Below the pieces are notes generated by a model. The model was not told the DNA's origin. It saw only the letters and a program-made list of their open reading frames with translations, and did no database searches. 64,000 nucleotides of DNA from Planctomycetaceae bacterium (GTDB taxonomy: Bacteria > Planctomycetota > Planctomycetia > Planctomycetales > Planctomycetaceae): the NCBI GenBank assembly GCA_024742875.1, contig JANSXP010000007.1, forward strand, positions 1-64,000, written 5' to 3'. Numbering within the stretch: position 1 is the first letter of the stretch; every line of letters starts with the position of its first letter. Below, in pieces: positions 57,347 through 64,000 of this stretch. A program made the position numbers and the translations under genes.

Positions 57347-57880
57347 TTAGACTTTGATCTTTGCGATCTCGACTTCTGCGGAAATGTCTTCGCCCTGATC
57401 ATTGGCTGTGGCCGTGAGTTTGAAGCGATAGGCTTTGGGCGCTTCGCCTTCCAGCTGCACGTGAATGCGGGCGACCCGCGAACGGCCGGTGGGCAGTTCG
57501 GCATCGGTGCTGAAGGCCGCCAGAATCACGCGATTGCCATTCATCGCCTGTGGGTCGTAATACGGCGGATCGGCATAGGCCGCATGTTCGCCGCCCTCAA
57601 TGCCCACGATTTCGACACCGTCAGAAACACTGTCCAGCTCAAACTGATAGGCGCCCAAAGACTCGTCGCCGCTGTCGACAATCACGTCGATGGCTTCAAA
57701 CCGCAGGCCATCCTGGTCGCCGGCTGCTCCCAGAACGGTCGTTTGAGCGGCTTCTCCGTTGTTCCGGTCTTCCTGGGCACACGCCATGGCAAACACGCCC
57801 ACGTGCAGCAACAGCAGCGTCAGCGCAAGGGCCGCTTTTCTGCCGACAAAAATCTGAGTGAGGGGTGAGTGGGCGTTCAT
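57347..57880 (-). CDS. Exported protein with cohesin-like domain
   Basis: 177 aa with an N-terminal signal/anchor (about residues 15-36, LALTLLLLHVGVFAMACA). The remainder looks like one cohesin/CBM-fold beta-sandwich: RFEAIDVIVDSGDESLGAYQ opening strands, GVEIVGIEGGEHA, then NRVILAAFSTDAELPTG and RVARIHVQLEG, typical of cohesin type I/II segments. The adjoining upstream gene encodes a dockerin-like tail, the natural ligand of cohesins, 54 bp away. Family call by pattern; moderate certainty. Confidence 0.65.
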   Translation of the reverse strand: MNAHSPLTQIFVGRKAALALTLLLLHVGVFAMACAQEDRNNGEAAQTTVLGAAGDQDGLRFEAIDVIVDSGDESLGAYQFELDSVSDGVEIVGIEGGEHAAYADPPYYDPQAMNGNRVILAAFSTDAELPTGRSRVARIHVQLEGEAPKAYRFKLTATANDQGEDISAEVEIAKIKV

Positions 57881-57934
57881 GGTGTCGCCTTTGCAGCGAA
57901 GGAAGCCAGCAGGTCGCTGGCAAAATCTGGTGGG

Positions 57935-58435
57935 TTAAAGTGTGACGGCCGTCTGAGCAATCAGGTCGACGTCCTGGCGGTCCGTTTTGCCATCTCTGTT
58001 CTGATCCCATTGGGGCAGCGCCTGTCCGGTTTTGAGATCTCGCGCCATGGCATAGGCATCGAGAATATCGACCTTGCCGTTCTGATCTATGTCCCCTCGC
58101 AGCAGCGATTCCATGTCGCGGCCGGCGTCCGTGCGGACCGAGGACGCCACGTTCGGACTTTGTGGCTCCTGCGGATTCCACGGCACAATCGCCACCAGCA
58201 GTGCGGCGGCAATGAGCGTGCCGGTGGACCAGGCCACCCACCGTCGCGAAGACCGCGAGGGTGGAACGGTTGTCGGTTGAGAAATCTGGCTCAGATGAGC
58301 GGCGGCATCCTGCAAGACGGTCTCGTCCCGATCCGTCGGGATGCCACCGGACGGGCCGTACCGTTTGCGAAGAGCTGCCACAACGTCTTGTGGCAGCTGA
58401 TCTTCCGGCAATTCCGGTGTGTCAGAATGATTCAT
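57935..58435 (-). CDS. Membrane protein with C-terminal dockerin-like repeats
   Basis: 166 aa from the ATG at 58435, with a strong GGAGGT site 7 bp upstream. The N-terminus is cytoplasmic, with anti-sigma-factor-like size, then one membrane helix (about 70-90, WVAWSTGTLIAAALLVAIV). The last ~55 residues are a type I dockerin pair: GDIDQNGKVDILDAYAMA and WDQNRDGKTDRQDVDLIAQ, each with the EF-hand-like Ca2+ loop (D-x-N/D-x-N/D-G). It would be exposed outside the cytoplasm, ready to bind the cohesin-like product of the next gene. First gene of the three-gene operon. Confidence 0.8.
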   Translation of the reverse strand: MNHSDTPELPEDQLPQDVVAALRKRYGPSGGIPTDRDETVLQDAAAHLSQISQPTTVPPSRSSRRWVAWSTGTLIAAALLVAIVPWNPQEPQSPNVASSVRTDAGRDMESLLRGDIDQNGKVDILDAYAMARDLKTGQALPQWDQNRDGKTDRQDVDLIAQTAVTL

Positions 58436-58584
58436 GGGGGTACCTCCAAAGACTTCAGTGTTCCAGACGAAGCATTGGTTCAAGCGATTTTCACAATTGC
58501 CGGGTGGACGCGGTGCACACCTGTTCCGATGCCACGAATGCACGTTCCGACGAAACGCGGCGGTCGGTCATCCGGGCGGACGCG

Positions 58585-58628
58585 GATGACACGATGACAC
58601 GATGACACGATGACACGATGACACGATG
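58585..58628. repeat. Tandem repeat, 8-bp unit GATGACAC, 5.5 copies
   Basis: Five exact copies of GATGACAC followed by GATG, in the intergenic region upstream of the dockerin-like gene. Such a microsatellite can change length by slippage and could alter spacing in the operon's control region. Confidence 0.9.
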
Positions 58629-58697
58629 GCGCGGATGGCGCGGCGGCGTTGCGCCTGCCGCCGGACGTCCACGGGATTACCTCTCCGGCGAGCCGTG

Positions 58698-59794
58698 TTA
58701 CGAAACACGTTCCAGGCGGGTCACGCGGCCGGTGCCCACCCACTCGGCCACAAAGATGTTGCCCTGGGCGTCGAAACAGGCGTCATGAGGATGACAAACT
58801 GCCCAGCCAGCCACTGGTCCGGTTTGCCCCGCAAATCTTTCACTTTGTTGAGGCGATCAATGGCCGTTCCCAGCTGCGCCACCACTTCATTTTTTTCGTT
58901 CAGCAGGGTGACGCGGGCTTTCAGTTCCGGAACCAGCATCAGGTTCTGCCAGGTGTCGACGTTGGCCGGCAGCCCGAAGCCTGACAGTGTTTCCTGATAG
59001 TTGCCGTCCATGTCAAAAATCTGCAGCGTGTTGTGAGCACGATCAGTGACCACAATGCTGGGTGTGCGGCCCGGACGTTTGTCGACCCACAGTCCGTGGG
59101 CCGTTTTGAAGGTCCCTTTGCCGTCGCCCGCTCCGCCAAAACTGCTGACCCAGTTGACATCTTTGTCAAAGCGATGGATGTGGAACGAGCCATAGCCGTC
59201 GGCCAGCAGAAATCCGCCGTCATCCAGAAAGGCAAAGTTGGTGGGTAGAAAGCCCTTGCGATTCCACGAAGGCTTTGTGCTGGTGTCCTCACCGGGCGCA
59301 TAAACGCCGGATTCCATGGGCGCTTTACGATACCAGACCGTCTCCCCAGTGAGCGTCAGTTTGGCAAAACATTTCACCTGCTGATAAGCGGCTACGTACA
59401 GAAACTCTTCACCACCCTCCTCACGCACTTCGATGCCATGACCGCCCCCCTGAAACTGACTGCCGAAGGCCCGCAGAAATTTGCCTTCACTGTCAAAGAC
59501 AAAAATCGACGGATGATCCTTCATGTTGCGGCGACCCTCGTGGATCACGTACACGTGACCCGATTTGTCGACCGCCACGTTGTGGGTGGTCTGCCAGGAA
59601 AATTTGTCCGGCAGCTGCGGCCAGTTGTGCACCACGCGGAACCGATGTTCGCCTTCCCCGGTGATGATTTCGTCACTCGTGCGACTGCGGGTGAAGACCA
59701 TGGGTGCCGCGGACAGTGTCGACCCGGCGGCGACAGCAGCCGTGGCCGAGATTTGAGAAAGAAACGAACGTCGGGACGTGGAATGGTGCTTCAC
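58698..59794 (-). pseudogene. Tat-exported NHL-repeat protein, frameshifted near the C-terminus
   Basis: The frame opens with a Tat signal (TSRRSFLSQISATAAVAAG) and NHL-type propeller repeats such as NVAVDKSGHVYVIHEG and GTFKTAHGLWVDKRPG. It then degenerates after DQWLAGQF, ending at 58721. In the neighbouring frame the sequence HPHDACFDAQGNIFVAEWVG then TGRVTRLERVS runs to a stop at 58698-58700; this is exactly the last repeat expected. A one-base indel around 58794-58810 therefore explains the break. It may be a sequencing error or a recent mutation, since the remaining sequence is intact. Confidence 0.82.
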
Positions 59795-59942
59795 AGACTC
59801 GCCTTTACAAAGATCAGAGCAAACATGGGCTGACTCACACCAGTGAGGCGCCCGCTGGCAGAATTCATCGTATTGTGACAGCCCGCGCGAGCAAAGCGAT
59901 TGGCAAAAACACGCGGTGCCCCGCCCCTCAAGGAACGATCAA

Positions 59943-60641
59943 TTGGCAAAACGACGCCCAGCTGCCTGGGACAGGCTGAACCGAAAGATCGTCCGCTGTG
60001 ATCGCTGTCCGCGTTTGCTGTCTCACTGTCAGGCCATTGCGGAAAACAAACGGGCCGCCTATCGTGACCAGACTTACTGGGGGCGTCCGGTGCCCAATTT
60101 CGGTGATGAACGCGCACGACTGCTGATTGTGGGGCTCGCGCCGGCGGCACACGGGGCCAATCGCACGGGGCGGATGTTTACCGGAGACCGCAGCGGGGAC
60201 TGGCTGTTTCGCGCTCTGCATAAAGCGGGTTTTGCCAGTCAGAAAGAGGCCACCTCTGCTGACGACGGGCTTGTGCTGACCGACTGCGCCATCACGGCTG
60301 CCTGTCACTGCGCCCCACCGGACAACAAGCCGACCACCGAAGAGCTGCAAAACTGCAGCGAGTGGCTGACGGCCACGTTTGCCGCCCTGCCCGTCCAGGT
60401 CATCGTCGCCCTCGGCGGCATCGGCTGGAACACGGTGTGGAAGTATTTCAAAAGCTGCGCGGCGGACCTGCTGCTGCCCACCCGCAAGCCAAAGTTTGGC
60501 CATGGTGAACGTGTGCAGCTGACTGCCGACATCGTGCTCATCGGCAGTTACCATCCCAGTCAGCAGAACACGTTTACGGGGCGACTGACTGAGCCTATGC
60601 TGGATGCCGTGTTTCGGCAGGCCAAACGACAACTGCAGTAA
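59943..60641 (+). CDS. Family 5 uracil-DNA glycosylase (UdgB type)
   Basis: 232 aa. It removes uracil, and often hypoxanthine, from DNA. An N-terminal iron-sulfur Cys pair RCDRCPRLL comes first. The family 5 motif [19 protein letters not shown] follows; the active-site loop lacks the catalytic Asp seen in family 1. The leucine-loop region is [14 protein letters not shown], and further Cys ([16 protein letters not shown]) complete the cluster. The start is a TTG at 59943 with AAGGAA 7 bp upstream (59930-59935); a GTG at 59916 would be an alternative with no such site. Confidence 0.9.
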   Translation: MAKRRPAAWDRLNRKIVRCDRCPRLLSHCQAIAENKRAAYRDQTYWGRPVPNFGDERARLLIVGLAPAAHGANRTGRMFTGDRSGDWLFRALHKAGFASQKEATSADDGLVLTDCAITAACHCAPPDNKPTTEELQNCSEWLTATFAALPVQVIVALGGIGWNTVWKYFKSCAADLLLPTRKPKFGHGERVQLTADIVLIGSYHPSQQNTFTGRLTEPMLDAVFRQAKRQLQ

Positions 60642-60661
60642 GGTGCCGGCAACACGGCACC

Positions 60662-61681
60662 TTAATTCCCAAACTCCACGTCCATCGAATCCGGATGGAA
60701 GTTCTGCCAGGCCTGACGAAACGACATGATGCCCACCCGCTGCACCAGGGCCTCACCTTTCAGCCGCCCTTCGAGGCACGTGCCATTGCGGACCGACCAG
60801 AGGGATTCGGTTTGTTCGTCACGCATGGTCAGTTCGTCGACGGAGCGAAATGACAGCATGCGATCCTTCAGGCGGGCTTCATACAGGTGCGTGCCGGCCC
60901 CCTGTTTGTCAAAGGTGGCCAGCAATGGGTGATCGTTGATTTCAAAATGGTGCACCGGGTGTTTGAGCATCTGCGTCATCGGCAGCGCCATCGCCCGGCC
61001 ATCCACCTCAAAGCCAAAGACAAACTTCTGTGGCGCGCGATAGTAGCTGCGGGTGAAGCGGGGCGTCACGGACGCCATATTCAGAACCGTCGTCTCGGGA
61101 TGTTGCTGTTTCCAGGCTTTCCATGTCACCATGTCGGTGATCAGCGGTTTGAGTTTTCGGCCCTTGAATTGCCCCGCCATTCCCCGACCCAGAAGGTGGG
61201 CCCATTCGGTCCCCGTTTCGGCGTCACTCATCACCAGGCTGCGCATCCATAGTTTGCCGGAAACCTGCAGGGTCAGCGTTTGCTCATCAATCTGTCGGAC
61301 GTACACGACGCCGTTGTGACAGAGGTGTCACCAGGTGGCCGCGATGGGTGTGCCACCCAGTTCGTCGTTGATGATTTCGCGATAGGGGCCGGTCAGCTGG
61401 TTGATGGGGTAGGCGCGAGACTCTCCGCTGACCTCGACGCCGATAACCAGCGCGTTGTCGGCCAGCTGTGTTTTATCGGCCGTCACGAACGGGGCATCAA
61501 CAATTGCGCGAATCGGCTTGTCAAGCACGGTGACCGGCTTGTAGTCCGCCACGTCACCGGTGGGTGGTCCGATCTCTATCGGTTTTTCATCCGGTTCCCG
61601 ACCTTCCGGCACCGTTGACCAGACGGCCACCGCGGTGGACAGTCCCAGGCAGGCTCCAAAGATTCCCATCCAGCGCAGCAT
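60662..61681 (-). CDS. DUF3179 protein with in-frame TGA: candidate selenoprotein
   Basis: One DUF3179 protein (339 aa) is split by a single TGA at 61328-61330, codon 118, with no frameshift. An N-terminal signal/anchor covers residues 1-22. Before the stop: REIINDELGGTPIAATW. After it: HLCHNGVVYVRQ, then VSGKLWMRSLVM and TEWAHLLGRG, the known DUF3179 order. Family members have CxxC here (TYCPLCG-type), so TGA replaces the first Cys: U118-H-L-C121. The downstream half is intact to 60662. With Sec it would be a UxxC redox centre in the periplasm. A nonsense mutation or sequence error remains possible. Confidence 0.7.
61292..61322 (-). promoter_or_regulatory. SECIS-like hairpin downstream of the in-frame TGA
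   Basis: In the mRNA, CTGTC (61318-61322) pairs with GACAG (61292-61296). Inside this, GGCGT (61308-61312) pairs with ACGTCC (61297-61302) with one bulge, leaving apical loop CGUGU. The loop starts 20 nt after the TGA and has G as its second base, fitting the bacterial SECIS consensus of a loop G among the first two bases, 16-37 nt away. Confidence 0.5.
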
Positions 61682-61736
61682 GTGATCGATCCTGTGTGGT
61701 CAGTCAGAGTTTTTGAATCGAAGCGGACACTGCAGT

Positions 61737-62222
61737 CTAACAGACGCCCGTGCCTGCGGCTGATGAATCTGCCGATCGACGCATGGTCACATGCAGAATT
61801 CCGTCCACCATGTGTGGTTGCGAACAAACGGCGAACTGATGCTGCTCGTAGAACGCCTGCAGGTGTGCCTGAGCGTCGATGCGGATGTCCACGTTGCCGT
61901 ACTCACGCTGACAAATGGCGACCGACCGGGTCATCAGCTCATGGCCGGTGCCCGTGCCGCGGCCCCTTTCGGCGACGATCACCCGACCGATGGAGGCTTC
62001 TGGAAATCGCACGCCGGGAGCAAACAGACGCGCACAGGCAATCAGCCGTCCCGTGTCATCGCTCGCCAGCAGATGCGCAGCCTGCTGGTCATAGTCGTCC
62101 ATGTCCGGGTAAGCGCACTGCTGCTCGACGACAAACACGTCCTGCCGCAGTTTGAGCACCGCGTACAGCTGATGGCTGGTGAGCCGTTCGAACGTGGTCA
62201 GATTCCACTGCAGGTCAGACAT
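61737..62222 (-). CDS. ElaA-like GNAT acetyltransferase
   Basis: 161 aa from the ATG at 62222; the longer frame overlaps the upstream gene. The GNAT core is present: LRQDVFVVEQQCAYPDMDDYD, the opening of ElaA proteins; RLIACARLFAPG; the acetyl-CoA loop IGRVIVAERGRGTGTGHELM; and FYEQHQFAV near the end. Acetyl acceptor unknown. It follows the KAS III-like gene by 32 bp and is probably co-transcribed with it. Confidence 0.9.
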   Translation of the reverse strand: MSDLQWNLTTFERLTSHQLYAVLKLRQDVFVVEQQCAYPDMDDYDQQAAHLLASDDTGRLIACARLFAPGVRFPEASIGRVIVAERGRGTGTGHELMTRSVAICQREYGNVDIRIDAQAHLQAFYEQHQFAVCSQPHMVDGILHVTMRRSADSSAAGTGVC

Positions 62223-62254
62223 TATGCCAGGCGATCCGCGGTGCGCTGGGGCGG

Positions 62255-63442
62255 TCACTGAACGTGGACAGGAACGGGCCTGGTCACACTGGCAGGAGTG
62301 TTCAGCAGCTGCGGCTGCCATGTCAGGCAGGCGTGACCGGCGGACATGTGGTTGCAGATTTCCTTCATACAGATGCCGGCCGCCAGCAGCACCAGTTGAT
62401 CGCCCGCTTCAATGGGTGCCAGCTCGTTGGCCGCCAGAACCTCGTCCAGACGCGACACCAGAGTGGGCACAGTTGAAGAAATGGTATTGCCGTACGAGGC
62501 GAGGTTGTTGAGAAACTCCAGTTCTGGAAACTCGGTCCGCGCGGCGGCCGTCAGCGCCTTGAGCAGTTTGGCGCTCGGCTGATGGGGGGCCACAATGACC
62601 CGCTGCCCGGGCTGGTAATCCATGCTCAGCAGCGCCGCCCGCAGATTGTCCAGCATCAGTTCGATGCCGTTCAGGAAGACGGGTTCGGGGTTCATCCGCA
62701 TGACGGTCCGCTCGCACGGGGCGCCGCGGAAGTCGTGCACTGGCTGTGTGTCTTTGGAAAACAGCGGGTCCGGGTTGGGACGTCGGGATTCGGGGATGCG
62801 AAAATCGTCCGCCTGAATAAAGTGCACGGGAAGTCCGTGGCCAATTTCCAGCACAGAGGCCGTGGCGCCGGCTGATACAATCCCGCAGAACAGCCGGTCC
62901 GCCGCATCGTGCCAGAACTCGGGCGTTTCCACAGACAGCAGCAGGGCCCGCTGGCCCGGCTGGCCACCTTCCAGCAGATCGGCGCCTTCCTGCATGAGTT
63001 TCAGGTAGCCCGCGCAGCCATGGTTGAAGGCCTGGATTCGCCCAGGTTGCAGATCAAAATGCGATTCGAGCTGTCGGGCGACGGTCTGGCACTGTGTGTC
63101 ATTGATGAAGCTGTGACACAGCAGAATGTGATCGAAATCTTCGATATTGGATCGCGTCTGCTCCTGCAGGCGGTGAATCAGCCGTACGCCCAGATCGGCG
63201 GCCGACTGGTCCTGCTGCAGCAGGCGACGCACGTGAATGCCGGTCGACTTGGCAATGGCCTTCGTGCTGGAAAACCCAGATCGATTGCCCAGTCGGGACA
63301 GCTCCAGCACCCGGTCGTTGTCGATTGTTTCAAACAGATTTCGCTCGCCGAACACATCAATCACCGCAGACAGGCCCAGCTGACTGTCTGGATGTGCATT
63401 CAGTGCACGATTGTTAAGAGTCTGATTCACCTGGCATCCCAC
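62255..63442 (-). CDS. 3-oxoacyl-ACP synthase III-like protein
   Basis: 395 aa, GTG start at 63442 (GTG at 63430 possible). A thiolase-fold condensing enzyme of the FabH class. The full triad is visible: Cys in AFNHGCAGYLKLM (about residue 143), His in VIVAPHQPSAKLLKAL and Asn in NNLASYGNTISSTVP. It would join an acyl-CoA or acyl-ACP to malonyl-ACP or a similar acceptor. No other fatty-acid synthesis genes are adjacent, and the divergent sequence suggests a specialised lipid or polyketide role rather than the main FabH. Confidence 0.85.
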   Translation of the reverse strand: MGCQVNQTLNNRALNAHPDSQLGLSAVIDVFGERNLFETIDNDRVLELSRLGNRSGFSSTKAIAKSTGIHVRRLLQQDQSAADLGVRLIHRLQEQTRSNIEDFDHILLCHSFINDTQCQTVARQLESHFDLQPGRIQAFNHGCAGYLKLMQEGADLLEGGQPGQRALLLSVETPEFWHDAADRLFCGIVSAGATASVLEIGHGLPVHFIQADDFRIPESRRPNPDPLFSKDTQPVHDFRGAPCERTVMRMNPEPVFLNGIELMLDNLRAALLSMDYQPGQRVIVAPHQPSAKLLKALTAAARTEFPELEFLNNLASYGNTISSTVPTLVSRLDEVLAANELAPIEAGDQLVLLAAGICMKEICNHMSAGHACLTWQPQLLNTPASVTRPVPVHVQ

Positions 63443-63719
63443 TGCCCGTCTTGGGCTTTGGCGCGAAAGTGCGCATCGATATCGAGCGGCCCGCTCGCTA
63501 TGGCAGGTTCCCCTCCCGCCATGTGTTCAGATTAACAAGTCCGGTCGATTTACACACACGAAAATACGGGCGTTTGGCAGGCCGGCTTTGATTCCACCAG
63601 GGAATTGGCTGTTTCCCAGGCTTCCAGCACTGCGCAGGTTGTGTAAGCGGACCTGCGGGCAGCCAGGTCATCCTTCTGTTGCCGCCTTAGGGGCAAACTC
63701 CTGAAGCGGCGGCCGTTTG

Positions 63720-64000
63720 TCAGTCAGTCGTTCCACTGGCCAGACGGGCGGCTTCCAGCGTATTGTTCAGCAGCATGGCAATGGTCATTGGACCCACACC
63801 GCCGGGAACAGGCGTGATTGCGGAGGCGGTCTGTGAGGCGGCCTCAAAGTCCACGTCACCCACCAGCCGGTCGTTCACCCGATTGATACCCACATCAATC
63901 ACGACCGCCCCTGGTTTGACCATATCGCCCTTAACGAATTCCGGAATGCCGACAGCAGCGACCAGAATGTCGGCCTGCCGCGTGATCGCCCCGATATCCG
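63720..64000 (-). CDS. folD: Methylenetetrahydrofolate dehydrogenase/cyclohydrolase, C-terminal part
   Basis: Only the end of the gene is in the window; the frame runs off the right edge. The NADP-binding half is clear: [34 protein letters not shown] and the family's signature [18 protein letters not shown]. FolD interconverts methylene-, methenyl- and formyl-tetrahydrofolate in one-carbon metabolism. Confidence 0.95.
   Translation of the reverse strand, partial: DIGAITRQADILVAAVGIPEFVKGDMVKPGAVVIDVGINRVNDRLVGDVDFEAASQTASAITPVPGGVGPMTIAMLLNNTLEAARLASGTTD

Noticed and set aside
60662-61306. Reading the second half of the DUF3179 gene as a separate gene starting at GTG 61306
   Set aside because: The GTG lies inside the conserved NGVVYVR strand and has no ribosome site; the half-domain alone would not fold as DUF3179.
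63443-63719. Search for a small gene or RNA between the KAS III gene and folD
   Set aside because: No start with ribosome site plus protein-like frame, and no RNA structure that I could support.

Overview
The window looks like the chromosome of a planctomycete (Planctomycetia type); I cannot name the genus. It is GC-rich and gene-dense with no mobile elements, CRISPR arrays or rRNA. The planctomycete signature comes from its families: a DUF1592-type cytochrome c protein beside a DUF1552 protein, a DUF1559 prepilin-like protein, a Ser/Thr kinase with WD40 repeats, a sulfatase, Gfo/Idh/MocA oxidoreductases with Tat signals, PQQ-propeller and NHL-repeat proteins, and VIT/VWA proteins.

Layout. 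1-2155: end of a ribose/xylose-type ABC transporter (ATPase and a permease with an odd extracytoplasmic insertion). 2185-9977: mixed housekeeping and unknown genes (PQQ membrane protein, receiver-like protein, PyrK-like reductase, pseudouridine synthase, BON protein, K+ channel, HDOD protein). 10229-16267: a minus-strand MoxR/DUF58/Bat (aerotolerance-type) operon ending in an alpha/beta-hydrolase-like gene. 16430-18385: an unknown gene broken by an in-frame TGA, then an ArsR regulator with a perfect palindromic operator and a rhodanese/DUF2892 protein. 18560-24638: DUF1592/DUF1552 operon with a coupled unknown secreted protein, then a DUF1559 protein. 24969-36225: a signalling island holding three histidine kinases, two sigma-54 activators and one NarL-type regulator, closing with a VIT1/CCC1-type metal transporter. 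36504-43525: universal stress protein, AraC regulator and an amino-sugar operon (ROK kinase, NagB/PIG-L fusion, two Gfo/Idh/MocA proteins). 43638-47164: tandem trypsin/PDZ protease, sulfotransferase and an initiator tRNA with its terminator. 47536-54352: sulfatase, myo-inositol oxygenase, a LuxI/FeeM-like acyltransferase and a large kinase-WD40 protein. 54648-58435: an operon combining dockerin-like, cohesin-like and VIT/VWA proteins. 58698-64000: NHL protein (frameshifted), family-5 uracil-DNA glycosylase, a DUF3179 protein with an in-frame TGA, ElaA-like acetyltransferase, KAS III-like enzyme and the end of folD.

Most interesting point: the DUF3179 gene at 60662-61681 is split by a single TGA exactly where the family has the first Cys of its CxxC motif. 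A hairpin with bacterial-SECIS-like geometry follows 20 nt later. Together these make it a good candidate for a selenocysteine (UxxC) protein. A second in-frame TGA (17210-17212) and a frameshift (about 58794-58810) show that sequence error or gene decay must be considered. Other points of note are the cohesin/dockerin pair encoded with a VIT/VWA lipoprotein, the half periplasmic-binding-protein fold inside a sugar permease, and a kinase with a FixL-like PAS lacking the heme His and a LOV-like PAS that keeps the adduct Cys position.
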